From: Arthrobacter livingstonensis
GTDB taxonomy: Bacteria; Actinomycetota; Actinomycetes; Actinomycetales; Micrococcaceae
Assembly: GCF_003219815.1 (NCBI RefSeq)
Contig: NZ_QJVD01000013.1
Location: 1 to 64,000 of the forward strand
Reading direction: 5' to 3'
Length of the DNA: 64,000 bases
Position 1 is the first letter of the stretch; every line of letters begins with the position of its first letter. The notes under the pieces were generated by a model that saw only the letters and a list, made by a program, of their open reading frames with translations, did no database searches and was not told the DNA's origin. This document shows positions 16,056 to 26,200 of the stretch, in pieces. Position numbers and translations under genes: made by a program.

Positions 16056-16289
16056 ATGTATGTTTTACATCCTGCACCGCGGTGGACGGGTCTTGCCGCC
16101 GCCCTGCTTCTGGCCTTCGTCGTCCCTGCCCCTGCCGATGCCAGGCAGGATCCGGTAACGTCGGGGGGAATGGTGCCGGTGGTGACTGGCCAGCAGTGCC
16201 CGTTGACACGGATCGACACTCAATTTGTCCGCTGTGACGCCCTCACTGGGGCCGGGGTACCCGCCCCGTCCTGGGTGCCCGAGAGCTGA
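16056..16289 (+). CDS. Small secreted protein, function unknown
   Basis: 77 aa from ATG 16056, which has AAAGG seven bases upstream; ATG 16041 in the same frame is possible. The N-terminus is a clear Sec signal peptide: a short basic start, WTGLAAALLLAFVVPAPADA with an Ala-x-Ala cleavage site, then a mature peptide of about 47 residues. The mature part has two cysteines (QQCPLTR, VRCDAL) that could form one disulfide. No family recognised. It lies between the divergent LAL regulator and the broken VOC gene, with a perfect inverted repeat just before it. The gene is short, so the call is moderate. Confidence 0.5.
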   Translation: MYVLHPAPRWTGLAAALLLAFVVPAPADARQDPVTSGGMVPVVTGQQCPLTRIDTQFVRCDALTGAGVPAPSWVPES

Positions 16290-16406
16290 AAGGGACCGCG
16301 CACGCCGCCCGGCAGGGTCGCGTGCGCGGACCCCGAAACGCGCCTGCATTCCATGAGGCCCGCGCGTAAAATTGATCCCACTCTTCACCGAGGCGATACC
16401 GAGGCG

Positions 16407-16790
16407 ATGGTGGCAATGTTTCTTTCATCCAACCCGGCAACAACCATTCTTCCGGTCGCGGTCGCGGCCCGTGCCAGAACATATTATGAGGAGTCCCTCG
16501 GTTTGGAATTTCGCGGGCAATCGGCCGACGGCAACCTGTTTTTTAGCCTCGCGGGGTCTGCAACGCTCGCACTCATGAAGGACCCCGCCGCGAAGCCGTC
16601 CGGGCACGCGGCCCTCAGCTTCGAAGTGCCGGACATCACAGCGGCGATTGGCGACCTGGGCACCTGCGGCGTGATGTTTGAGGACTACGACCTGCCCGGG
16701 CTGAAAACCACGAACCACGTTTGCGTCCTCGGGACGGAAAGGCTGCCTGGTTCAAGGATCCGGACGGCAACAGCCTGTGCCTGCATCAAA
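16407..16790 (+). pseudogene. VOC/glyoxalase-like protein, frameshifted
   Basis: The frame from ATG 16407 encodes a VOC-superfamily domain (ARTYYEESLGLEFRG, SAALSFEVPDI-like strand, VMFEDYDLPG) up to about 16735. The expected ending, KAAWFKDPDGNSLCLHQ, follows in another frame from about 16736, so one base is missing around GGACGGAAAGGCTG, most simply an A from an A run. In the second frame there is no stop after LHQ, and the sequence continues into the antisense of the alpha-glucosidase gene, which begins at 16786. Either the gene has decayed and lost its own stop, or there is an assembly error. VOC proteins are metal-dependent dioxygenases, isomerases or resistance proteins; the substrate is unknown. 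Confidence 0.72.
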
Positions 16791-18552
16791 ACACGCCAAC
16801 CGGGCCGTCCAGCTGGACCAGCCAGGCGGTGGCTTCGGCCGGAAGCAGCCCGTCAGCCAGCGGGACGCTGGTCAGCAAAACGGTTCCCGCCGGCAGCTCA
16901 ACGGCGGAGGCGCCGAAGTTCGTCACCACGGTCCAGCCGTTGGGGCGCACAAATTCCAGTACGTCAGGGTTGGCATTCTTCACCCAGGAAAGTTCCTCGG
17001 CGGCCTGCAGCCGCGGGCGCAGCGCCAGGGCCTTCCTGTACAGCTCCAGCGTGGATGCCGGATCCTGGTCCTGGACCGAGACGGCGACACCGGCAAACCA
17101 GTCCGGCTGGGGAAGGTGCGCCGGGGCGTCGCCAAAGCCGAAGGAGACATCCGTGGCGGTCCAGGGCAGCGGCACGCGGCAGCCGTCGCGGCCAATTTCG
17201 ACGCCGGCGTTGCGGAAGAACGTGGGGTCCTGGCGTTCGGCGTCGGAAATTCCGGCCACTTCGTGCAGGCCCAATTCCTCGCCCTGATACAGGTATGCGG
17301 AGCCGGGTAGTGCCAGCATGAACAAGGTGGCGGCCCGCGCGCGGCGCAGTCCGCGTGGGCGGTCCAGCTCTGTTTCGGGGCCGCCGGCCAGCAGCCAGGC
17401 CTTGCCGTCCTGGCCCGTGTATCCCTGGCCATCCTCCGCCGTGGAGCCACCAACGGCGCCCTCAACAGTGCCTCCAACGGTGCCCTGGGGCAGGCCGTAG
17501 CGCGTGGCGTGCCGGACGACGTCGTGGTTGGAGAAGACCCAGGTGGAGGACGCTCCGCTGGCAGCGGCCTCGGCGAGGTTCTTGGTGACGAGCGAGGCGA
17601 ACTGGGCGGCGTCGAAGTCTGCCTGCAGCAGGTCGAAGTTGAACGCCTGGCCCAGACCCCCGGTGGTGGCGTAGCGGGCGCGGCGGGACTGGTCCACCCA
17701 GGCCTCGGCGACTGCCGTGCGCGGCGGGTTGTACTGGTTGAACAGGGTGCGCCACTCCGCGTAGATTTCGTGGACTTCGTCGCGGTCCCAGAACGGATGG
17801 GAGCCGTTGTGGAGCTTCTCCAGGGCGTCGATGGCCGCTTGGGACGGCAGCGGCTCGGTCAGGTCCTTCATGAGCGCGTGCGCCACGTCAATGCGGAAGC
17901 CGTCCACGCCGCGGTCCGACCAGAACTTCAGGGTGGCCAGGAAGTCGTCGCGGACCTCGCGGTTGTCCCAGTTGAAGTCGGGCTGTTCCGAAGCAAAGAG
18001 GTGCAGGTACCATTGCCCGTCCGGCACGCGCGTCCAGGCCGGTCCGCCAAAAACGGACGTCCAGTCCGACGGCGGGAGCTCGCCATTGGTGCCCAGGCCT
18101 TCGCGGAAGATGTAGCGGGCGCGGGCGGCGGATCCCTTTTCCGCCGCAAGCGCCTCCTGAAACCATGCGTGCCGGTTGGACGAGTGGTTCGGGACGATGT
18201 CCACGATCAGCTTCATGCCGGCGGCGTGGATGGCGGTTGCCATTTCGTCAAAGTCGTCCAGCGTGCCGAGGCGGGGGTCCACGTTGCGGTAATCGGCGAC
18301 GTCGTAGCCGCCGTCGGCCAGCTCGGACGGGTAGAAGGGGCTCAGCCAGAGCGCGTCCACGCCCAGCTGCTGCAAGTAGGCAACCTTGGCTGTGATGCCC
18401 TTGATGTCTCCAAGGCCGTCGGCGTTGGCGTCGTAAAAGCTGCGGGGGTAGATCTGGTAGACAGCGGCCTGGCGCCACCAGTTGGGGTCGGTGGAGAGAC
18501 CCCGGGGGCTGCTGGAAGGAAGCGTGGTGGCGGTGGGCGTGGAGGCAGGCAT
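16786..18552 (-). CDS. Alpha-glucosidase / oligo-1,6-glucosidase (GH13)
   Basis: 588 aa, typical for GH13 alpha-glucosidases. Conserved regions in order: region I DIVPNHSS (about residue 120), region II DGFRIDVAHAL with the nucleophile Asp (about 220), AVAEAWV with the acid/base Glu (about 280), and FSNHDVVRH (about 345). The start MPASTPTATT is followed by WWRQAAVYQIYPRSF, the usual beginning of the barrel. The enzyme would release glucose from maltose or isomaltose-type oligosaccharides in the cytoplasm. It is divergent from a ROK regulator at 18661, and the space between them holds two palindromes, so sugar-controlled repression is likely. Its 3' end overlaps the broken VOC gene. Confidence 0.92.
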   Translation of the reverse strand: MPASTPTATTLPSSSPRGLSTDPNWWRQAAVYQIYPRSFYDANADGLGDIKGITAKVAYLQQLGVDALWLSPFYPSELADGGYDVADYRNVDPRLGTLDDFDEMATAIHAAGMKLIVDIVPNHSSNRHAWFQEALAAEKGSAARARYIFREGLGTNGELPPSDWTSVFGGPAWTRVPDGQWYLHLFASEQPDFNWDNREVRDDFLATLKFWSDRGVDGFRIDVAHALMKDLTEPLPSQAAIDALEKLHNGSHPFWDRDEVHEIYAEWRTLFNQYNPPRTAVAEAWVDQSRRARYATTGGLGQAFNFDLLQADFDAAQFASLVTKNLAEAAASGASSTWVFSNHDVVRHATRYGLPQGTVGGTVEGAVGGSTAEDGQGYTGQDGKAWLLAGGPETELDRPRGLRRARAATLFMLALPGSAYLYQGEELGLHEVAGISDAERQDPTFFRNAGVEIGRDGCRVPLPWTATDVSFGFGDAPAHLPQPDWFAGVAVSVQDQDPASTLELYRKALALRPRLQAAEELSWVKNANPDVLEFVRPNGWTVVTNFGASAVELPAGTVLLTSVPLADGLLPAEATAWLVQLDGPVGVF

Positions 18553-18592
18553 GGGGTCCTTTTCTGGTGCCGGCGGGCAGTGTGGATCTTTT

Positions 18593-18607
18593 ATTTAGAA
18601 TCTAAAT
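18593..18607. promoter_or_regulatory. ROK-type operator palindrome
   Basis: ATTTAGAATCTAAAT is a perfect 7-1-7 inverted repeat in an A/T-rich island between the divergent glucosidase and ROK genes. The base composition stands out from the surrounding GC-rich DNA, as expected for an operator and promoter. Confidence 0.6.
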
Positions 18608-18610
18608 TTA

Positions 18611-18628
18611 TATACTGCTAATATTAGC
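18611..18628 (+). promoter_or_regulatory. -10 box and second palindrome before the ROK gene
   Basis: TATACT at 18611-18616 is a good -10 hexamer for the ROK gene, and GCTAATATTAGC at 18617-18628 is a perfect 12-bp palindrome directly after it. A protein bound there would cover the transcription start, fitting autorepression. Confidence 0.5.
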
Positions 18629-18660
18629 CCGATTACACGGCGGCACGTCAAGGGGCAATT

Positions 18661-19818
18661 TTGGCAGCAACGGCAAGCACCCCCCAACAGCTGCGTCACA
18701 CCAATATGGGCGCGGTGCTCGCCGTCATGCGCCGCAGCACCGCCGTTACGGGAACCGACCTCATCGAGGCGACGGGGCTGGCCCGGGCCACTGTCATTGC
18801 CGTGTGCGACGACCTCATCAATGCAGGGTGGGTCCGCGAGCTGCCGGCCCAGCGGACGGCCGTCCAAAAGGGGCGTCCCGCGCGGGTCTTTGAATTTGAC
18901 GCCCGGGCCGGTGTGGTGGTTGGCCTTGACTTCGGCGTGGCCAAGGCCACCGCCCTTGTTGCGGACCTGCGCGGCGCCGTCCTGGGGAAGGCCACGGAGA
19001 GCTTTGGCGGGTTCGTGGAGCCCGTGGCCAAACGCCTGGCCACCATTGACCGGGCCATCCGGGCGGCACTGGCGGCGGCGGGAGTGGGCGCGGAAGCGGT
19101 GCTGGTGGCCGGCATCGGAATTGCGGCGCCCGTGGATCGCAACGGCAACATCCCCCACAGTCAGAGGTTTTGGGAACACTTTGACATTGGCATCCGGGAG
19201 GAGCTGCGGGGGCGGCATGGCTGGCCCGTGCTGTTGGGCAACGACGCCGATCTGGCCTCCATGGCAGAACATTGGATGGGCGTCGGCGCGGGCGTGGACG
19301 ACCTCGCCGTCATGCTCGCTGGCGAACGCATCGGCTTTGGCCTGATCGAATCCGGGCGCCTGCTGCGCGGCGCGTCAGGGCGGGCCGGCGAGGTGGGCCA
19401 GCTGGACCTTGTTGAGGGCGTGGGGACGCCGGATGGCATTGCCCACCTGGCGCGTGCGCTGGCCGTCACGGACATGGCAGCCCCGAAGGATGTCACCGCA
19501 GAGGCCGTGTTTTCCGCGGCTGCCCGCGGCGACGCGGCCGCCGGGCAGGTCCTGGAGCGGATCGCCCGGCGGATGGCCCGTGTGATCGCGCTGCTCGCCA
19601 CGTTCACTGACCCGGAGCTGGTGGTGATCGGCGGGGCCGTGGCACAGTCGGCGGCCGTGCTGCTCGGACCGCTGGGCGACGAGCTGGCCAAATTCATGCC
19701 CACGCCCCCGAGGGTAGCCGTGTCCACGCTGGGCGATGCCATCGTGACGCTCGGTGCCGTCCGCCTGGCCCTGGATTACGTGGAGCAGAACGTGCTGGAG
19801 CTGGTCCCACTCCGGTAA
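18661..19818 (+). CDS. ROK family transcriptional regulator
   Basis: 385 aa from TTG 18661, supported by AAGGGG five bases upstream; ATG 18706 would cut into the helix-turn-helix. Residues 1-80 are a winged HTH (TGTDLIEATGLARATVIAVCDDLINAGW). The rest is the ROK sugar-kinase-like fold with VVVGLDFGVAKATALVADL and an Asp-containing GNDADLASM. The zinc-binding Cys cluster usual in many ROK proteins is not evident. It probably represses the divergent alpha-glucosidase and itself through the palindromes at 18593-18628, with relief by a sugar or sugar phosphate. Confidence 0.88.
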   Translation: MAATASTPQQLRHTNMGAVLAVMRRSTAVTGTDLIEATGLARATVIAVCDDLINAGWVRELPAQRTAVQKGRPARVFEFDARAGVVVGLDFGVAKATALVADLRGAVLGKATESFGGFVEPVAKRLATIDRAIRAALAAAGVGAEAVLVAGIGIAAPVDRNGNIPHSQRFWEHFDIGIREELRGRHGWPVLLGNDADLASMAEHWMGVGAGVDDLAVMLAGERIGFGLIESGRLLRGASGRAGEVGQLDLVEGVGTPDGIAHLARALAVTDMAAPKDVTAEAVFSAAARGDAAAGQVLERIARRMARVIALLATFTDPELVVIGGAVAQSAAVLLGPLGDELAKFMPTPPRVAVSTLGDAIVTLGAVRLALDYVEQNVLELVPLR

Positions 19819-20226
19819 GTCCGACTCCTGTCCCGGCGCTGTGGCCGGTGCCCCAAACGCTGGCCCTCCCGTAACGGAGTGGTCATTTGGCATTAACCCA
19901 CCGAGTGGATCAATCCGGTACCCTATACATGAGTGGCTCCCGTTGGGTTTTGATGAGGCCTCCAGTCGCACTGAGTTCAATGGTTCAGCACACCCAAGGT
20001 CAACGGGCAGCATTCGGCCGACCGTGCGGCCCGCCAACAGGTCTCGGCCAACGTGGCAGCGGGGGAGTCCTCCCCATTGCGGCATGGTGGCTGCCACTGA
20101 AGACTGGGAAGGCGGGAAGCCTGCCCTGCAGCTGCTGACAGGACGGTCACAGTTACGGCAGTTCACCGGCACGCACGTATAAGTTCACACCCGGCCGCCA
20201 CCAGCCGGAACAGCAAGGGTCTCTCA
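19819..20226 (+). promoter_or_regulatory. Gene-free leader of the surface-protein cluster
   Basis: 408 bp without a convincing gene; the frames present have neither ribosome site nor recognisable product. TATAAG at 20178-20183 with TTACGG at 20153-20158 (19-bp gap) is the best promoter candidate for the 30-kb cluster. TATACA at 19924 is a second A/T-rich spot lacking a matched -35. A weak AAGGG lies about 9 bases before ATG 20227. Confidence 0.35.
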
Positions 20227-23200
20227 ATGGCATTGAACGATTTGTTCTCCCGTTCCAACGGCAGGGCGCGCTTCTTCACAGCATCTGCCGCAGTGGCGGT
20301 GTCCGCGGCGGTGGTGACCGGCGCCATTATTTACCCCGGCTTCAGCACCGCGGACGTTGACCTCAATGACGGCAGTGTCTGGGTGACCAACCGTTCGGCT
20401 GGCCTGGTGGGCCACCTCAACGACCAGTCCAAGGTGCTTGACGGCGGCTTCACGGCCACCACCACCAACTTTGACGTCACCCAAAACGCCAACAATGTGT
20501 TTATGGACAGCGACGCCGGCACCCTGCTGAACCCGGTCAACATCCCCATGATGGCCATGGCGTCGGAAACCACACTTGGCGGCGGAATTGACGTTTCGCA
20601 GGGCACCGGCATGGTGGCACTGACCGACTCCGGCCGCGGCAAGGTCTGGGCGCTGTCCAACGCGGACGTCCCCTCCTTCAGCGTCCAGGGCACCAAGCCC
20701 ATCTTGTCCGGGCTGGGCGGCGCCGTCTCTGCCACGGCCCCCGACGACACCATCTACACGGCTGATCCCCAGGCCGGCGAACTGATCACCACCTCCATGG
20801 ACGACGCCGGCAAGGTTGCCTCCCAGGAGCGGGCGAAAGTTGCGGGGCTGGCCGGGCTCACGGATGTCCAGCTCACCGTCGCCGCGAACCGGCCGGTGGC
20901 CTTTTCGCCCAAGGCGGGAAAGCTGTTCCTGCCCGGCGGCAAGCAGGTGGCCGTTGCCGATGCCGAGGGCGCATTGCTGCAGCAGCCTTCAGCGGATGCC
21001 GACTTTGTGGCCCTGGAAACGTCCAAGGGGCTGCTGACCCAGCCGCTGGACGGTTCGACGGGCAAGGTCCTGCCGCTGGGGACCACCGGCAAGGCCGTTG
21101 CACCGGTGGTGCAGGGCAATTGTGCGCACGCGGCCTGGTCCGGAGCGAACAAGTATGTCCGCGCCTGCGCAGGCAGCGGCAAGGTGGTGGACATCCCCAA
21201 GGCAGGGGGGCAATCACTGTTCGTCTTCCGCAAGAACCGGGATGTGGTGGTCCTCAATGACATTAACAGCGGCAATGTGTGGCTGGTCAACCAAAACATG
21301 ATGCTCGTCAACAACTGGGACGACCTCAAGGCGGACCTGAAGAAGGCCGACAACGCGGACAAGGACTCCGCGGACCCCAACGTGGTCAACACGCTGCCGG
21401 ACCGCACCAAACCGAACCGTCCCCCGGTGGCCGTTCCGGACACCTTTGGTGTTAGGGCAGGCAACACCACCATCCTGCCGGTGCTTTTCAACGATTCAGA
21501 TCCCGACGGCGACGTCCTGACCGTCGAGGCCCCCGCTGTTGACCCGCCGGCCGGTTCCGTCCAGGCCATCTACGGCGGCACGGGCCTGCAGATCAATGTG
21601 CCGGATGGGAAAAAGGGAGCGGGCACCTTCCAATACCTGGCCAGCGATGGCCGGGGCGGAACTGCGCGCGCGGCCGTCAACATCCGGGTGGTGCCCGGCA
21701 GTGAAAATTCCGCGCCCAAGCCGCTGCGCGACACCACGCTCGTCGTTGAGCAGGGCCAGACAGTGAGCTTGAACGTGCTCTCCGACTGGCTGGATCCCGA
21801 GGGGGACGACATCTTCCTCACGGGTGCCAAGTCCGACGACGGCACGGCGGCCATCAAGACCAGTCCCGACGGGGTCCTCAAATACACCGACGACGGCGAA
21901 AAGCCCGGCATGAAGACCATGACCATCACCGTCTCCGACGGCCAGGCCAGCACCGACCATAAGATCAAGGTCAATGTGAAGCCCGGCGGCAGCGTCCCGC
22001 CCGTGGCCAACGCGGACTTTTACCGCGCCCAGGTGGGCGAACCAATCGTCCTGGCACCGCTAAAGAATGACCAGGATCCGGCTGGCGGCAAGCTCCGGCT
22101 CGCCAACGTGGCCAAGCCTGGCAACGCCACTGTCTCAAAAATAGCCGATGACGGCACCGTCACTTTCACCGGCACTGCTGCCGGCGCCGTCTATCTTGAC
22201 TACCAGGTGACCAACGGTCCGCAGAGCGCCACGGGCCTTATCCGCGTTGACGTGATCGCTTCTAGGAACCCGGGCCCGCCCGTGGCGGTCAAGGACCTCG
22301 CCATGCTGCCCGCCGGTGGCTCCGCCCTGGTGGACGTGCTGGGCAATGACATGGATCCTGCCGGCGGTGTTTTGGTGGTTCAGTCCGTGACCTTGCCGGA
22401 CGGTTCCCCGGTTTCCGCGACCATCATCGACCGCAACGTCGTCAAGCTCACCGACGTCCGCGGCCTCAGCGGCACTTTGAGCATCAAGTACACGATTTCC
22501 AACGGCACGGCCAGCGCGGTGGGCGAGATATCCGTCATTCGCATCCCGGCGCCGGACAAGGTGCTCCCTCCGCGCGTTGAGCCGGATTCCGCCACAGTCC
22601 GCGCCGGGGACGTGGTCAGCATTCCCGTCCTCGAGAACGACGTCGACCCCAACGGTGAGGTGCTCAAGTCCCCTGTCGTGGTGGAAGGGGTGGATAAGTC
22701 CATGGGTCAGCTGTTCACGGACCAAAACCAGCTGCGTTTCATTGCCGGGAAAACAGCCAAGACCGTCACGGGCGTCTACAAAGTGGCCAACAGTTCCGGC
22801 CAGTTTGCCTCCGCCCCCGTGAACATCACCATTGTTGCTGCGGATCCCGAACGCAATCAGCCGCCGGCACCCAAGAACCTGACCGGCCGCGTCATCGCCG
22901 GCGACAAGGTAAAAATTCCGGTGCCGCTGAACGGGATCGATCCGGAAGGCGATTCCGTGGAGGTGGTGGGACTGGACAAGGCCCCCACGCTGGGAACGGC
23001 CGAGATCGGCAACGGCTACATTTTTTACACGGCCGGCGGCAGCTCTACGGGTACCGACTCGTTTACCTACCGTGTGCGGGACAGGCTCGGCGCCGAGGCC
23101 GTTGCCCGCGTCGACGTCGGCGTGGCGCCGCCGCTGACCGTCAACCGGCCGCCGGTGACCGAGGATGACTTCATCACCATCCGCCCGGGCCGGAAGGTTG

Positions 23201-26200
23201 CCTTGGACGTGACGCTGAACGATTCGGACCCCGACGGAGGGCAGATCGGCGTGGTGAAGAACGGCTTCCAGGGTCCGTCCGTGATGAAACCGTCCGTTGA
23301 CCGAACCGGCAACGTGGTGGTGACGAGCCCGCAGGAGCCGGGCACCGCCACCATGCTGTACACGGTCGCGGACAAGTTCGGTGCCAGGGCCACCGGCAAC
23401 ATCCGCATGACAGTTACCCCGGATGCGCCGCTGCGCGCCCCCATAGCCCGGGATGACAGGGTCACCGTAGCGCAAATGCTGGGCCGGAACACCGTGGACG
23501 TGCCCGTCCTGGACAACGACGCCGACCCCGACGGTGTGACGGAGACACTGAAGGTGGCCCTGGACACGGTGCCCGGCCAGCCGGCGTCGGACGCCACAGT
23601 GACCTCCAAGGGTGCGGTGCGCGTGCCGTTGATACCCACTGATCAGATGATCCCGTATACGGTGACAGATCAGGACGGACTCAAGGCCACAGCCGTCATT
23701 TGGGTGCCCGGGCTGGACAAGCAATATCCCATCCTGTCCAAGCACGACGTCATCCGAGTCACGGCCGGGCAGTCGGCAACGCTGAAGCTGGCCGACTACG
23801 TCAAGGTCCGCGCGGGGCACACCCCACGCCTGACCGAGGCGTCCAAAATCTCCTTGCTGGGCGCGCCCAGCAAGGACGTCATTACCAGCGACGGCGCCGG
23901 CATCAAATACGCCCCGGACCTGAAGTTCTTTGGTCCGGGGTCCATCACCTTCGAAGTGACGGACGGGACGGGCCCGGACGATCCCAACGGCCTGAAGTCG
24001 ACCCTGACAGTCATGACGCTGGTGGATCCCGCGCCCAACGCCAAAACGCCCAAGGACAAACCAAAAAAGAACACCCCGCCCACGTTCACGGGATCAACGT
24101 TGGATGTCCCGCAACAGGAATCTGCCACCCTCGATGTTGCGCCGTTCGCCTTTGACGTTGACCCGGGGGACAAGGCCAAGTTCAAGTTCTCCCTGGCCGG
24201 CAACGGCCCGGCGGGGTTCAAGGTGAAACTGGACGGCAGCGTCCTGACCGTTTCCCAAGCCGACGGCACCAAGGTGGGAACAGCGGGCACGGCGCACGTG
24301 CAGGTCACGGACGGCACCAATCCTCCCGTGAGCGCCGACGTCGTACTGAAGGCGACGTCCTCCTCGAAACCGCTTCCCGTGGCCAATGACGACGTTGTCA
24401 CCGACGCCCACGCAGGGCGCGCAGAGGTCGTCAAGGTGTTGGGCAACGACGTCAATCCGTTTCCTGACACGCCCTTGAAAGTGGTGGGAACGTCCGTGGA
24501 GACCGGCAGCGCCGGCATCACCGTCACCAACAATGACGATTCGGTGACAGTCAACACGAATGAGAACTATAAGGGCACCGTGGTGGTGCGCTACATAGTC
24601 CAGGACAAGACAAAGGACACGGACCGGTATGCCAACGGGCGGATCCGCATCACAGTCAAGGGCCGGCCGGACGCGCCCACCAAGCCGCGGATCTCGGAGG
24701 AAAAGGACAAAGCGGTGCTGCTGACGTGGGACACGCCCGCGGACAACGGCGCCCCCATTACGAAGTACGCCGTGGCCTGGCCGGGAGGCTCGCAGGACTG
24801 CGGGACCAACACCTGCACCATCACGGGCCTGACCAACGCGAAACCGTACAAGTTCACGGTCACGGCCACCAACGTGGTGGGCACCTCACCGGTTTCTCCG
24901 GCCTCGGCAACGGCCACACCGGACCGCAGGCCGGATGCGCCGGCCGCCCCGACAACTACCTTCGGGGACGGAAAGGTTGACCTGAAGTGGGTTGCCCCCG
25001 TGGGTGAGTTCTCGCCGGTGAAGACCTACAACGTGCAAATCTCCCCGGCCCCGGCGGGACAGAACGGCCAAAAAACAGCCGTTTCCGGCACGGCGCTCAC
25101 CTGGCCCGGGCTGAGCAACGGAACTGAATACCAGTTCCGGGTGCAGGCCGTCAACAGTGCGCCCAAGCCGTCGGACTGGGGACCGTATTCGGCGTCTGTG
25201 GTCCCGGCGGGGCTGCCCGCCGCTCCGGCGACGCCCACGGTGCAGACGCAGCCGGCCGTCGGTTCCAACAGCCAGGTCAATGTGGCATGGAACGAGCCGT
25301 TCATCAATGGCGCCCCCATCACCCGCTATGACCTGGAAGTCTCCGGCGGCGGCAAGGCGAGCCGCATCATCCCGACGGCGGCACGGAACCAGGCGGTCTC
25401 CGTGGGCACCTCCACCGCCGGCTACCAGTACCGGGTTCGCGCCACCAACAAGGCCGGGACCAGTGCATGGGGGCCCAAGTCGGCACCCCAGCGGGCGCTC
25501 GGCAAGGTGGGGACGCCTTCGGCACCCAGCCTGGCGCTGGTGGGAACCACTGGGGCTGGCGGGGCGGTCAAGGTCACCTTCAACGCGCTCGGCGAAGGCC
25601 AGCTCAATGGGTATTCGGCCAGTGAAGTCACCTACTGCGTGAAGCTGTCCACCACGGGCGAGACGTGCAATGTGCAGTCCGGCGTGACGTTGTCATCGCC
25701 CAACGGGTCTCCCGTCTATGCCAACGTGGCGGTACGTCCCATCGGCGGCTCGGGCAGCCAAAACGGCGACTACTCCGGGGCGTCCAAAACCGACACGCCC
25801 TACGGCGCGCCGGGCACGGCCAACGTCACTGCTACCAATGGCGGCCAGGATGACACCTGGGTCAGCTATTCCTGGAGCACCCCGGGCGGCGTGGATGCCA
25901 AGGCCATCCAGGTCCGCATCAACAGCGGGGATTGGGTCACCAAGGCCGCGAATGGCAGCGGGACCTTCAACACCGGCGGCTTCAGCACCCCCGCCAAGTT
26001 CGAGGCAAGAACATTGAACTCGGTGGGCACCCCCGGACCCGTGGCCGCGGCATCAGCCACCAGCGGGGCCAAGACGCCCCCGCCGCCGCCGGTCACGCAG
26101 TGGAACATGACTCACAACGTTGGGGACAGGACCTGTATGGACGCGTTGGGCGGCACCCACTGGGTGAATGGCGACTGCTCCAGCTCCCAGTATTGGCTCA

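Noticed and set aside
22135-23820. 561-aa minus-strand open frame in giant gene 1
   Set aside because: Shadow of repeat-rich coding sequence; His/Arg/Gly-rich with no recognisable fold.
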